Shown: positions 9,052 to 17,985, numbered from the stretch's first letter. The stretch is 64,000 nucleotides of DNA from Sphingosinicella sp041916975 (GCF_041916975.1 NZ_JAYRYK010000001.1:3844001-3908000); one strand, 5' to 3'. A program made the numbers and translations. The notes: generated by a model not told the origin, from the sequence alone.

Positions 9052-10572
9052 ATGACGGCCGGCGACGCCGCACCGCTGCCTTCCGAACGCCCGATCCAGA
9101 TTCCCTATGCCTTCGCGAAGCGTTTCGGCGTGATCGTGCTCGAGGATGAAGGCGCGGAGATCGGGGTTGGCCTGCGCGAAGGGGACGATCCGCGTGCACT
9201 CACCGAAGTGCGCCGCATCCTTGGCCGCCCGATCGTCGTGCGTTTCGTCCCGCGCCGCGATTTCGAACGTCTGCTGCAGGAACGCTACGCGACCGACGGC
9301 CTCAGCGCCGAGCAGGTGTCGGACCGGCTCGGCGAGGTCGGCGACCTCGGCGCGCTCGCCGAGGACATTCCCGCCGCCGAAGACCTTCTCGACACGCAGG
9401 ACGACGCCCCCGTCATCCGCCTCATCAACGGCGTCATCGCCGAAGCGGTGCGGCAGGGCGCGTCCGATATCCACGTGGAGCCCTACGAGTCCTCGCTGAT
9501 CGTTCGCCTGCGCGTCGATGGCGTGCTGCGCGAGGCGCTGCGCCTGCCCGCGAAAGTCGCGCCGCTCGTCGTCAGCCGCATCAAGGTGATGGCGCGCCTC
9601 GACATCGCCGAGCGCCGCCTGCCGCAGGACGGGCGCATCGGGCTCTCGCTCGGCGGACGCGCGCTCGACGTGCGTGTTTCGACATTGCCCTCGCGCCACG
9701 GCGAGCGCGTGGTGCTGCGTATCCTCGACAAGGAACAGGCCGAACTCGGCCTCGAAGACCTTGGGATGCCTGCCGATCTGCTCCGCATCGTCTCCGATGC
9801 GCTGAAGGAACCGCACGGCATCATCCTCGTCACCGGTCCCACCGGATCGGGCAAGACGACGACGCTCTATTCGGGCCTCCGCCTGCTGAACGACGGCACG
9901 CGCAATATTCTCACCGTCGAAGACCCGATCGAATACGCGATCGACGGCGTCGGGCAGACACAGGTGAACACCAAGGTCGGCATGACCTTCGCGGGTGGCC
10001 TGCGCGCCATCCTCCGGCAAGACCCGGACGTCGTGATGGTCGGCGAAATCCGCGATTCCGAAACGGCGGACATCGCCGTGCAGGCCTCGCTCACCGGCCA
10101 CCTCGTGCTCTCCACGGTTCACACCAACGATGCCGTCGGCGCGATCACGCGCCTCAAGGATCTTGGCGTCGAAACCTTCCTGCTGGCCTCGTCGCTGCGC
10201 CTCGTCGTCGCGCAGCGGCTGGTGCGGCGGCTGTGCAGCGTCTGTTCGCAGCCCGTTCAGGCGAGCGCCGCCGATGCCGCCCCATTGGGGCTCGATGCGG
10301 GCGTCGTCATCCGCCATGCAGTCGGCTGCCCCTCGTGCGCCAACACCGGTTTCCGCGGCCGTATCGGCGTCTACGAGGCGGTACGCATCGACGAAGATAT
10401 CCGCCAGCTTATCCTGTCGGGTGCCGACGAGGCGGTGATCGCGCGGCAGGCGTTCGGCCGCGCGCCGAACCTCGCGGCGGCTGTGCGGCGTCTCGTCGTC
10501 GACGGCAAGACCACGGTTGAAGAGGCGGTGCGGATCATGCGCCGGGATTCGGCGGTCGATGCCGACCTTTGA
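9052..10572 (+). CDS. gspE: Type II secretion ATPase GspE
   Basis: Cytoplasmic hexameric ATPase (506 aa) that powers pseudopilus assembly. The N1E-like region (residues 1-110) is followed by the ATPase core with Walker A GPTGSGKTTTLY, an Asp box (ILTVEDPIEYAIDGVGQTQV), Walker B (DPDVVMVGEIRDSETADIAV) and His box (TGHLVLSTVHTND). A tetracysteine zinc motif is present as LCSVC and CPSC. It begins 5 bp after gspD and its end overlaps gspF. Confidence 0.97.
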   Translation: MTAGDAAPLPSERPIQIPYAFAKRFGVIVLEDEGAEIGVGLREGDDPRALTEVRRILGRPIVVRFVPRRDFERLLQERYATDGLSAEQVSDRLGEVGDLGALAEDIPAAEDLLDTQDDAPVIRLINGVIAEAVRQGASDIHVEPYESSLIVRLRVDGVLREALRLPAKVAPLVVSRIKVMARLDIAERRLPQDGRIGLSLGGRALDVRVSTLPSRHGERVVLRILDKEQAELGLEDLGMPADLLRIVSDALKEPHGIILVTGPTGSGKTTTLYSGLRLLNDGTRNILTVEDPIEYAIDGVGQTQVNTKVGMTFAGGLRAILRQDPDVVMVGEIRDSETADIAVQASLTGHLVLSTVHTNDAVGAITRLKDLGVETFLLASSLRLVVAQRLVRRLCSVCSQPVQASAADAAPLGLDAGVVIRHAVGCPSCANTGFRGRIGVYEAVRIDEDIRQLILSGADEAVIARQAFGRAPNLAAAVRRLVVDGKTTVEEAVRIMRRDSAVDADL

Positions 10573-11785
10573 TTATCTCGCGCTCGACACCGCGGGCCGC
10601 GAGCGCACGGGAACGCTGACCGCCGCCAGCGAGGGCGACGCGCGCGCGCTCCTCGAACGCCGCAAACTGCTCCCTGTGCGCCTCGGTGCCGCCGCTGCGG
10701 AGGCGCGCACCGCACCGGCACCTACGCTCAGCGCCGGTTTCGGTCGTCGCAAGCTGTCCGCCAAGGCGCTCACGCTGTTCACGCGCCAGCTCGCGACACT
10801 CATCTCGGTGTCGCCGCTCGAAGAGGCGCTGCGCTCGATCGCCATGCAGTCCGAACAGAAGCGCGTCGCCGATGTGGTCTGGCGCGTGCACGGCGGCGTC
10901 GTCGAAGGCCGCCGCCTCGCCGACGCGATGGCGCTCGAATCCGCGAGCTTCCCGCCGCTCTACCGCGCGATGGTCGCGGCGGGCGAAGGTTCGGGGGGCA
11001 TGACCGAGATTCTCGAACGCCTCGCCGATCTCCACGAGCGACAGGCGGAAGTGCGCGGCAAAATCCTCACCGCGCTCGCCTATCCTGCGATGCTCGCGCT
11101 CGTCGCGCTGCTCATCGTCATCGGCATGATGACCTACGTGATCCCCAAGGTCGTCGAGCAGTTCAACGACATGGGGCAGGAATTGCCGCTGCTCACGCGC
11201 ATCGTCATCGGCATTTCGGATTTCATGACAAGCTACGGCCTCATCGTGCTCGCGCTGATCGGCATCGGCGTCGTGGTCTTCGGGCGCATGATGCAGCGCG
11301 AGGATTTTCACCTGAAGGTCGATCGCCGGCTGCTCGGGATTCCCCTCATCGGCCGTCTGCTCCGCGACCTTCATGCCGCACGCCTTGCGCGCACGCTTTC
11401 CACGATGGTCGACAACGGGATGCCGCTGCTCGACGGCCTCGCCGTCACCTCGCGCACCATCCGCAACCGCGTGCTGCGCGGCGCGACCGAGGACATGGTG
11501 GAATCGATCCGCGAGGGCGGCAGCCTTTCCGGCTCGATGCGCCGCACCGGCATCTTCCCGCCGCTTCTCGTCCACATGACCGCATCGGGTGAATCGAGCG
11601 GCAAGCTCGCGCAGATGCTCGGCCGCGCAGCCGACTACATGGAACGTGAGTTCGACGCCTTCACCAAAAGCGCGCTCAGCCTGCTCGAACCGCTCATCAT
11701 CGTGATCATGGGCGGCGTGATCGCGACAATCGTGCTATCCATCCTGCTGCCGATCCTGCAGCTCGATACCATTGCCATCAAGTGA
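10559..11785 (+). CDS. gspF: Type II secretion inner-membrane platform protein GspF
   Basis: Polytopic platform protein (408 aa) that couples GspE to pseudopilus assembly. Two copies of the T2SSF domain are visible: LFTRQLATLISVSPLEEALR and LARTLSTMVDNGMPLLDGL, each followed by the typical TASGE/VAAGEGSG segment. Membrane helices lie around LALVALLIVIGMMTYVIP, LIVLALIGIGVVVFG and LEPLIIVIMGGVIATIVLSI. ATG 10559 (MPTFDYLALD) is chosen over an upstream in-frame ATG because the family starts with this sequence and it overlaps gspE in the usual operon manner. Confidence 0.96.
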   Translation: MPTFDYLALDTAGRERTGTLTAASEGDARALLERRKLLPVRLGAAAAEARTAPAPTLSAGFGRRKLSAKALTLFTRQLATLISVSPLEEALRSIAMQSEQKRVADVVWRVHGGVVEGRRLADAMALESASFPPLYRAMVAAGEGSGGMTEILERLADLHERQAEVRGKILTALAYPAMLALVALLIVIGMMTYVIPKVVEQFNDMGQELPLLTRIVIGISDFMTSYGLIVLALIGIGVVVFGRMMQREDFHLKVDRRLLGIPLIGRLLRDLHAARLARTLSTMVDNGMPLLDGLAVTSRTIRNRVLRGATEDMVESIREGGSLSGSMRRTGIFPPLLVHMTASGESSGKLAQMLGRAADYMEREFDAFTKSALSLLEPLIIVIMGGVIATIVLSILLPILQLDTIAIK

Positions 11786-12237
11786 GGTTCCCCGTGCAGA
11801 CGCCCGAACAGAAGAAGAAACGCGAAGACGGATTCACGCTCGTGGAGCTGATGGTCGTGCTCGCCATCATCGGTCTGCTCACGACGTTCGTGGTCATCAA
11901 CGTGCTGCCGAGCCAGGACCGCGCGATGGTGGAAAAGGCGCGCGCAGATATCGCGCTGATCGGTCAGGCGATGGAGATGTACCGCATCGACAACATGACC
12001 TACCCGCGCACCGAGGACGGCCTGCAGGCGCTCGTGACGCCGCCCGCCACGCTGGCACGGCCGGATCGTTATCGCAGCGGCGGCTATCTCCAGCGGCTTC
12101 CGGCAGACCCGTGGGGCAATCCCTATCAGTACGCGTTCCCCGGCACGAACGGCCGCTTCGACATTTTTTCGTTCGGCGCGGACGGCAAGCCGGGCGGGGA
12201 AGGGGATGATGCCGATCTCGGCAACTGGCAGAATTAG
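11782..12237 (+). CDS. gspG: Major pseudopilin GspG
   Basis: Major pseudopilus subunit of 151 aa. A charged leader (QKKKREDG) precedes the prepilin cleavage site G/FTLVE with the essential Glu+5, then the hydrophobic helix LMVVLAIIGLLTTFVVI. The C-terminal half carries the family signature YPRTEDGLQALV, LPADPWGNPYQY and the calcium-binding loop FSFGADGKPGGEG...DLGNW. GTG 11782 overlaps the gspF stop; GTG 11794 is an alternative. Confidence 0.97.
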   Translation: MRFPVQTPEQKKKREDGFTLVELMVVLAIIGLLTTFVVINVLPSQDRAMVEKARADIALIGQAMEMYRIDNMTYPRTEDGLQALVTPPATLARPDRYRSGGYLQRLPADPWGNPYQYAFPGTNGRFDIFSFGADGKPGGEGDDADLGNWQN

Positions 12238-12679
12238 CGCCGAGCGCGGCTTCACCCTCGTCGAGATGATGGTGGTGCTGGCGATCGTCGGCCTGATGGC
12301 GGCGGTCGTGGTGGTGAACCTGCCATCTTCGGAATCGACGCTGGCGCGCGAGAGCGAGCGGCTTGCCGCGCGGCTGCTCGCGGCGCGCGATCATGCCATT
12401 CTGGCGAACCGAGAAACCTCCGCGATCCTCGATGCGCGCGGCTACCGTTTCGTCGAGCGGCAGGGCAAGACATGGAAGCCGCTTGCCGACGAACCGCTTG
12501 GCGAGGCGGCGTGGCGCGGCGGCACAACGCCTGCGCTCCCCGAAAACGGCGAGCTTCGCGTCAGCTTCGACAGCGTCGGCATGAGCGAGGCGCAGGCGCT
12601 GACGCTGATGAACGATGATCGCCGCAGCGTCGTGCGCGTGCTCGGCTCAGGCGAGGTGAGGGTCGATGCGGGGGCGTGA
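12206..12679 (+). CDS. gspH: Minor pseudopilin GspH
   Basis: Minor pseudopilin (157 aa). The prepilin site ERG/FTLVEMM is followed by the hydrophobic helix VVLAIVGLMAAVVVVNL and then a beta-rich GspH head with RLAARLLAARDHAILANRE. Processed by GspO. Overlaps the end of gspG by 32 bp and gspI by 14 bp. Confidence 0.92.
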   Translation: MMPISATGRISAERGFTLVEMMVVLAIVGLMAAVVVVNLPSSESTLARESERLAARLLAARDHAILANRETSAILDARGYRFVERQGKTWKPLADEPLGEAAWRGGTTPALPENGELRVSFDSVGMSEAQALTLMNDDRRSVVRVLGSGEVRVDAGA

Positions 12680-13031
12680 GGACGGCTTCACGCTGATCGA
12701 GGTCATGGTCGCGATGGCCGTGCTCGGGCTTGCCGTGCTCGCGCTCATCCGTCTCGGTGCTGCCAACGCGATGACGGCGGGACGCGTCGAAGACGTGCTG
12801 CTCGCCGACATCGTCGCCGAAAACGCGATCGTTGACGCGCTCACGCAGCCAGAGCCGCCGCCCCTTGGCGAAACCAGCGGCACGGTGGTGAACGCCGGCG
12901 TGAACTGGAGCGTGACGCGGCAAGTCGCGCGCACCGAAAACGCGCGCCTCATCCGCATTTCCGTCGCCGTGCGCGGCCCCGGCGGCGCGGCGGGCGATCT
13001 CACCGCCTTCCGGGGCGTCGCCGCGCCGTGA
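12666..13031 (+). CDS. gspI: Minor pseudopilin GspI
   Basis: Minor pseudopilin (121 aa) that nucleates the pseudopilus tip with GspJ and GspK. Prepilin motif EDG/FTLIEVMVAMAVLGLAVLALI directly at the N terminus, then a short head with VLLADIVAENAIVDAL and a closing RIRISVAVRGPG-like strand (LIRISVAVRGPGG). Overlaps gspJ by four bases. Confidence 0.93.
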   Translation: MRGREDGFTLIEVMVAMAVLGLAVLALIRLGAANAMTAGRVEDVLLADIVAENAIVDALTQPEPPPLGETSGTVVNAGVNWSVTRQVARTENARLIRISVAVRGPGGAAGDLTAFRGVAAP

Positions 13032-13636
13032 GGAACGGCTTCACCCTCGTCGAGACGCTGGTCGCGCTCTTCGTCTTCTCGCTGCTCGCGGCGGCGGCGG
13101 TCGTCGTGCTCGGCAACTCCGCCGACGCGCAGCTTCGCCTGTCGGACGTGTCGACGTCGGTGCAGGATTTCCAACGCCTGCGCGCCGCGCTCCGCGCCGA
13201 TCTCGCGCAGGCCGCCGAGCGTATGCCGCGCGGCGAGGCGGGGGAGGCGCGTCCGGCATTCGAAGGCGCCGACGGCAACGGGCGCCTGTTCGCCTTCGTG
13301 CGGCGTGGCTGGGAAAACCCCGGCGGTGCGCCGCGCGCCTCGCTGCAATATGTCGAATACCGGCTCGAAAACGATGCCATCGTGCGCCGCGCCCGGCCGA
13401 TGGTGGACGGTGCGGCGTTCGGCGAACCCGCGGTGCTGGCGAAGGGCGTAAGCGCAGTCGATGTCGCCTACCGCGCCGCGCCGGATCCGACGCCGGGCGC
13501 GGTCGCAACCGCCGATTGGCGCGCGGCATGGGATCCGCTGCAGCCGAGCATCCTGCCGCTCGCCGTCCGCATCGATGCAACCACGGCGCGCTTCGGCGTC
13601 GTGCGCCAGCTTTTCCTCACGCAGGTGCCGCTATGA
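13028..13636 (+). CDS. gspJ: Minor pseudopilin GspJ
   Basis: Minor pseudopilin (202 aa). Prepilin motif RNG/FTLVETLVALFVFSLLAAA, then a long head with QDFQRLRAALRADLAQAAER and an RGW-type tryptophan segment (FVRRGWENPGG) typical of GspJ. Starts at GTG 13028 overlapping gspI and ends in an ATGA overlap with gspK. Confidence 0.94.
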   Translation: MRNGFTLVETLVALFVFSLLAAAAVVVLGNSADAQLRLSDVSTSVQDFQRLRAALRADLAQAAERMPRGEAGEARPAFEGADGNGRLFAFVRRGWENPGGAPRASLQYVEYRLENDAIVRRARPMVDGAAFGEPAVLAKGVSAVDVAYRAAPDPTPGAVATADWRAAWDPLQPSILPLAVRIDATTARFGVVRQLFLTQVPL

Positions 13637-14616
13637 AGCGGCGTATGCGCGAGCGCGGCATGGCGCTGCTCACCGTGCTGATGCTGGTGGCGGTGATGGG
13701 CGCGCTCACCGCGACCGCGCTCGAAACCATCAACCGCTCAGTGCGCATGGCGGGCAACAGCCGCGTCGCCATGCAGGCGCGCTACACCGTGCTCGGCGCC
13801 GAAGTGATGGCGCTCGAACGCATCGCCGCGCTCGTCAGCACGGCAGGCGAACAATTGCCCACCGGTTGGAGCGGCCGCGAATTCGTGTTCCCGACGCCCG
13901 ACAAGACCGGAACCATCCGCGCCCGCGTCTCCGATGGCGGCAACTGCTTCAACCTCAACAGCGTCGCGGACGGCGGCTCCCCCACAACACTGCGCGCCCG
14001 CCCGCGCGGCATCGCGCAGTTCACGGCACTGATGACGACGCTCGGCATTTCCGAATCCGAGGCGCGCCGCGCCGCCTTCACGCTCGCGGACTGGATCGAC
14101 GCGGATTCGTCGCCGCTCCCCCTCGGCGGCGAGGACGAGGCCTACACGCGGCTATCCCCCGCCTATCGCACGGGAAATACGATGCTCGCCGAGGTCAGCG
14201 AACTGCGCGCGGTTGCGGGGATCACGCCGGAAATCTATGAAGTCGTGAGACCTTGGGTATGCGCCTTGCCGACAACTGAACTTTCACCGATCAACGTCAA
14301 CACGCTCGAAGCGGCCCAGGCGCCGCTTCTGACGATGATCATGCCTGGGCGGCTCACGCCCGATGCGGCGCGTCAGGTGATGGCGGGTCGTCCCGCGGGC
14401 GGCTGGACCGACGTTCTCGATTTCTGGGAGCATCCCGTGCTTGCGGCGCTGTCGCCGTCGAGCGAGGAGCTGGATCAGGTGAAGCTCACCTCGCGCTGGT
14501 TCGCGCTTGAGATCGATATGGATGCAGCGGGCTACACGCTCACCGAAACCGCGCTGCTCGATGTCTCGCGCAATCGCACGCGCGTTGTCGAGCGCCGCTG
14601 GACGGTCGAGGAATGA
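13633..14616 (+). CDS. gspK: Minor pseudopilin GspK
   Basis: Largest minor pseudopilin (327 aa), capping the pseudopilus. The leader RERG is followed by MALLTVLMLVAVMGALTATAL; as usual for GspK it lacks the Glu+5 of the other pseudopilins. The large head has the inserted alpha domain (FTLADWIDADSSPLPLGGED...YRTGNTMLAEVSELRAV) and SPINVNTLEAAQAPLL. ATG 13633 is chosen because it lies in the ATGA overlap with gspJ and immediately precedes the leader; an upstream ATG would add 39 residues without prepilin character. Confidence 0.94.
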   Translation: MKRRMRERGMALLTVLMLVAVMGALTATALETINRSVRMAGNSRVAMQARYTVLGAEVMALERIAALVSTAGEQLPTGWSGREFVFPTPDKTGTIRARVSDGGNCFNLNSVADGGSPTTLRARPRGIAQFTALMTTLGISESEARRAAFTLADWIDADSSPLPLGGEDEAYTRLSPAYRTGNTMLAEVSELRAVAGITPEIYEVVRPWVCALPTTELSPINVNTLEAAQAPLLTMIMPGRLTPDAARQVMAGRPAGGWTDVLDFWEHPVLAALSPSSEELDQVKLTSRWFALEIDMDAAGYTLTETALLDVSRNRTRVVERRWTVEE

Positions 14617-15704
14617 GCCGGCGCCTCTTCGTCCTGCTCCCCGCCTCGGGGACGGCACTGCGCTGGCGGACGCAGGGCGAGGACGGGCGTACGCTCGCCT
14701 CCGGGCTGCTCGTCGATGATGCAGAGGCGCAGATCGACGAGGATACGCGCGTTACCGCCATCGTGCCGGGCAGCGCCGTGTCGCTGCACTGGGCGGAGCT
14801 TGCCGCTGCATCCGCCGCGCAGGCCGCCGCCGCGGCGCGTCACCTCGCTGCCGATTTCGTCGCTGCGCCCATCGCCGATCAGCATGTCGCAGCGGCGGAG
14901 ACGGCAGACGCCGAGGGCCGGCGCCTGATCGGTATCGTCGACAAAACCGTGATGGAGGGCTGGCTCGCCGCGCTCGCGCACCACAAACTCGATCCCGATG
15001 AAATGGTGCCCACGCCACTGCTGCTGCCGGTCGTCGAGGATGCTGTCAGCACGCTTCGCGCGGGGGACATGCTGCTCGTGCGTGCGCCCGATCTTGCGCT
15101 CGAGACCGAGCCTGCGCTCGCCGAGATGCTGATTGGTGGCCGGCCGCTGCGGCCGATCCTTCGCGATATTCTTGATCTTCCCACCTATCCGGAAACGCCG
15201 CTCAATCTTCGGCAGGGGGCATTTCGCAAGGCGGCTGCACGTGCGGTCAGCCGCGCGGACATTCGGCGTATGGCGCTTCTTGCGGCGGGTATCGTGGCGG
15301 CGTGGCTCGGGGCAGATCTCGCGCTTGCACTCCGTCACCACTTCGCGGCGAATGCGCTGGAGGCGGAAATGAATACGCTCGCGGCGAAGGCGCTGCCGGG
15401 TGTGGCGATCACCGATCCGGCGCTTCAGCTTCAGCAGCGCTATGCCGCGTCCGCGTCCGGCGGCGGCTTCACCGGCATGGCGGCGTCGCTGTTCGGCGCG
15501 TTGCAGGCGAGCGGCACGATCCGGCTCGAATCGCTGCGCTATGAGCCGACGGGCGCGATGCGTGCCACACTGATCGCGCCGATGGGCGCTACGGTCGATC
15601 CCGTGAAGCAGCGCATGGCGGCGGACGGGCTGAACCTTGTCGAGGGCGCCTCGCGCAGCGGCGACAACGGCCAGCGTATCGATGTCGAGGTGTCGCGCCT
15701 GTGA
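14613..15704 (+). CDS. gspL: Type II secretion protein GspL
   Basis: Inner-membrane platform subunit (363 aa) whose actin-like cytoplasmic domain binds GspE. N-terminal cytoplasmic region with FVLLPASGTALRW and GSAVSLHWAELAA, a single membrane helix near residue 220 (MALLAAGIVAAWLGADLAL), and a periplasmic ferredoxin-like domain ending in DGLNLVEGASRSGDNGQRIDVEVSRL. It is divergent in sequence, as is common for GspL; position between gspK and gspM supports the call. ATGA overlap with gspK. Confidence 0.9.
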   Translation: MSRRLFVLLPASGTALRWRTQGEDGRTLASGLLVDDAEAQIDEDTRVTAIVPGSAVSLHWAELAAASAAQAAAAARHLAADFVAAPIADQHVAAAETADAEGRRLIGIVDKTVMEGWLAALAHHKLDPDEMVPTPLLLPVVEDAVSTLRAGDMLLVRAPDLALETEPALAEMLIGGRPLRPILRDILDLPTYPETPLNLRQGAFRKAAARAVSRADIRRMALLAAGIVAAWLGADLALALRHHFAANALEAEMNTLAAKALPGVAITDPALQLQQRYAASASGGGFTGMAASLFGALQASGTIRLESLRYEPTGAMRATLIAPMGATVDPVKQRMAADGLNLVEGASRSGDNGQRIDVEVSRL

Positions 15705-16180
15705 TGCAAACAGCGTTAACATGGTGGCACGGTCGCGACGCGCGCGAACAGCGACTGCTTGGCGTCCTTGCCGCCCTCGTTCTCGCGATGCTGTTCTGGC
15801 TCGCGATTCTGCGGCCACTCGCGGCGTTCCGCGAGAGTGCGGCTGAACGTCACGACCGTATCGCGGCCCAGATGCCGTCGGTGCGTGCGGCGGCTGCGGG
15901 GATTGCCGCGGAGGGGGGAGTGCCGGCCAGCGAAGACGGGCGAGCGGTGCGCGACATCGTCGCCGCCTCGGCAAGCGCGGCGGGGCTCGAATTTACCTCG
16001 ATACAGCCCGAAGATGGCGGCGGCGTGCGCGTCGGCATCGCGGCGGTGAAGCCGAGCTTCCTGTTCGGTTGGATCGCGGGGCTCGAAAAAGACGGCGTCG
16101 TCGCCGATCGCGTGCTCGTGCAGCGCAACGATGATTCGACCGTCTCGGCCGAGATCGGTTTTACGGACGGCCCGGCATGA
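15701..16180 (+). CDS. gspM: Type II secretion protein GspM
   Basis: Small bitopic platform protein (159 aa) that partners GspL. A short cytoplasmic N terminus rich in Arg is followed by one membrane helix (LLGVLAALVLAMLFWLAILRPL) and a periplasmic ferredoxin-like domain (VRDIVAASASAAGLEFTSIQ...FLFGWIAGLEKDGVVADRVLVQ). GTG 15701 overlaps the gspL stop; ATG 15704 directly after it is equally possible. Confidence 0.9.
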   Translation: MMQTALTWWHGRDAREQRLLGVLAALVLAMLFWLAILRPLAAFRESAAERHDRIAAQMPSVRAAAAGIAAEGGVPASEDGRAVRDIVAASASAAGLEFTSIQPEDGGGVRVGIAAVKPSFLFGWIAGLEKDGVVADRVLVQRNDDSTVSAEIGFTDGPA

Positions 16181-16884
16181 CGGTGCTTCCGGCCCGCAGG
16201 CTTGTCGTGGTGTTCGCTGCGGCGCTGATTCTGTTCTTGCTGATCCTGTTCCCGCTGGCGTTTGCGCTCTCGTTGTCGCCGCTTCCGGCGCAGGGGTTCC
16301 ACGCGCGCAGCGTTTCGGGATCGATCTGGTCAGGCCACGCTGCGGGTGCGGGGTTTGGCAGCGCTTCACTTGGCGATCTGCGCTTGTCGCTGTCGCCGCT
16401 TGCGCTTCTCACCGGGGAGGCGCGTTTCCGTTTCGCGCCGGAAGCGGAAGGGCCCGCACCCGTGGGCGCGCTTGTCGCTGCGCGCGGCGCCTTCGCTGCG
16501 GAGGACGTCACTGCCGCCATTCCGATGCCGCCGCTCGTGCCGGGCGTCGCCGCGACGCTTTCGCTTCAGGATTTCAGCGTCGCCTTCGCGGACAAGGCCT
16601 GCAGCACCGCTTCAGGCGCGGTCACTGCCGATGTTCGGATGGAGGGAGCTGGCATGTCGATCGCGGGCACCGCGACCTGCGCTGATGGGCGCCTGCTGCT
16701 GCCGCTTACAGGGCGTACCCCGGCGGGCGATGCCAGCCTCTTCGTCCATGTCGCAGGCGACGCCGGCTACACATACGAGATCAAGGTCGCGGGTGCGCCC
16801 GCGACTGATGCCGGTCTCCTCGCCGCGGGTTTCGTGCGCGAAGGCGGCAATCTCGTGCTGCGCGGAGAAGGCCGCCTGCAATGA
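16177..16884 (+). CDS. gspN: Type II secretion protein GspN
   Basis: Non-universal T2SS protein of 235 aa with one N-terminal membrane helix (LVVVFAAALILFLLILFPLA) and a GspN signature (ARSVSGSIWSGHAAGAGFG...LGDLRLSLSPLALLTGEARF). The role is accessory and not fully understood. ATGA overlaps on both sides place it firmly in the operon. Confidence 0.92.
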   Translation: MTVLPARRLVVVFAAALILFLLILFPLAFALSLSPLPAQGFHARSVSGSIWSGHAAGAGFGSASLGDLRLSLSPLALLTGEARFRFAPEAEGPAPVGALVAARGAFAAEDVTAAIPMPPLVPGVAATLSLQDFSVAFADKACSTASGAVTADVRMEGAGMSIAGTATCADGRLLLPLTGRTPAGDASLFVHVAGDAGYTYEIKVAGAPATDAGLLAAGFVREGGNLVLRGEGRLQ

Positions 16885-17345
16885 AGCGCGCCGTGATTCT
16901 GCTCGGTACGCTGGCCGCTGCGTCCTGCGGCGGCGCGGGCGGCCCGGCACCGCGTCCACTTGCGACCAGTATTTCCGCCGAGCGTCCGCTTGCCGAGTTG
17001 CCGCAGCAGGAGCTTCAGCTGGGCCAGTGCGGCATGGCGCTCTGGCAGCGTACCGAACCTGCGCGCCGCGTCGCCTTTGTTCTGGATGAGCCGGCGACGA
17101 TCCGCATCGTCGATGACAGCAAGGTCATCGTGCTCGCGCGCACGGCGTCGGAAGGCGATCCCATCGTCCGCCACGCCTCCGTTCAGCGCTTCGCGGGCGC
17201 CGGGCACAGCATCACCATCGATGTTCGCATCGAGCAGCGCGAAGGCCTGCTTGCGGGCGCCATCATTCCCGAAGGCACGCTGACCTGGCAGTCGGCGCGC
17301 GGTTCGGTCGTGCTTCCGGTGTTCGGCCTGATCGGCTGCCGCTAG
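16881..17345 (+). CDS. Uncharacterised lipoprotein, last gene of the gsp operon
   Basis: A 154-aa predicted lipoprotein (MKRAVILLGTLAAASC, lipobox AASC) in ATGA overlap with gspN, so it is co-expressed with the T2SS. The mature part contains two cysteines (LGQCGMALW and the penultimate residue of GLIGCR) that could form a disulfide, and beta-rich sequence. I recognise no family. A GspD-associated pilotin or an assembly factor is one idea suggested only by position and lipidation. Its TAG stop is supplied by the end of an inserted repeat element (17343-17615); before insertion the codon would have been TAA, so the protein is unchanged. Confidence 0.82.
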   Translation: MKRAVILLGTLAAASCGGAGGPAPRPLATSISAERPLAELPQQELQLGQCGMALWQRTEPARRVAFVLDEPATIRIVDDSKVIVLARTASEGDPIVRHASVQRFAGAGHSITIDVRIEQREGLLAGAIIPEGTLTWQSARGSVVLPVFGLIGCR

Positions 17346-17615
17346 AGCCTGTTCTGTTTAGTTTGAGGCGTCGTGACGGAGCGGAAATGGGTGCATGGGT
17401 AGGAGCGAGGAGGGAGTGATGCAGACGCATCGTGATCGACGAGCGACGCCCCCATGCGCCCATTTCCGCCCGCCGCTTCGCGGCCCGCGTTACCGCGCCC
17501 GCCGGACGGCGTCGCGCGGTTTGCGCGTAGCTCTGCTACGCGCCGCACCACGCTCCTTGCCGGACGAACACGGAAACGCAATCACGATGCCTCAAACTGA
17601 ACAGGACAGGCTCTA
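17343..17615. mobile_element. 273-bp miniature inverted-repeat element (MITE-like)
   Basis: The two 34-bp ends, 17343-17376 and 17582-17615, are inverted copies matching at 31 of 34 positions; both begin TAGAGCCTGT and include AGTTTGAGGC. A second inner inverted pair is at 17383-17399 and 17451-17467 (16 of 17 positions), and there is a hairpin at 17523-17543 (arms GCGCGTAG/CTACGCGC). No transposase is encoded. TA at both outer ends fits a TA target duplication, with the insertion falling in the stop codon of the preceding lipoprotein. No second copy was noticed in the window. Confidence 0.8.
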
Positions 17616-17622
17616 ACCGCGT

Positions 17623-17985
17623 TTAGTTGCGAGCGGCGGTCGCTGTCGTCTGCAGTGCGGACTTTGCGACTGCATGTGCCGAGACGACGCTGCCGTCCGA
17701 AAGCACGAGCTGCATGTCGTCTTCCTCCAGAACCTTCGCATAAAGGTCGCGTGCGGCGAGATCGCGCTCGGTCACACGATAGATCTGCGCGAGGTTGAGC
17801 AGGCGGGCGGGGTCTTCCGCGTTCGTGTGCATCAGCTGTGCTTCAGCCTTCTGCCAGTCACCCTTTGTCATCGCCGCATAGCCGAGCGAGCCCGGCGCGT
17901 AGCCGATTTCGGCCTGCTGGGTGGGCGACGTGGTGCAGCCGGCAAGGAGAGCGGCGGCGGTGGCGGCGGCAAACGCAAGTTTCAT
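17623..17985 (-). CDS. Small TPR-like lipoprotein, candidate PhoB regulon member
   Basis: A 120-aa predicted lipoprotein (MKLAFAAATAAALLAGC, lipobox LAGC). The mature part has one to two TPR-like helices (LGYAAMTKGDWQKAEAQL and LLNLAQIYRVTERDLAARDL). ATG 17985 is preferred over upstream starts because it is preceded by GAGGGAGTG and followed by a clean signal peptide. Two PhoB-like boxes in tandem lie 64-115 bp upstream in the correct orientation. It reads toward the gsp operon and is separated from it by the repeat element. The function is unknown. Confidence 0.85.
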   Translation of the reverse strand: MKLAFAAATAAALLAGCTTSPTQQAEIGYAPGSLGYAAMTKGDWQKAEAQLMHTNAEDPARLLNLAQIYRVTERDLAARDLYAKVLEEDDMQLVLSDGSVVSAHAVAKSALQTTATAARN

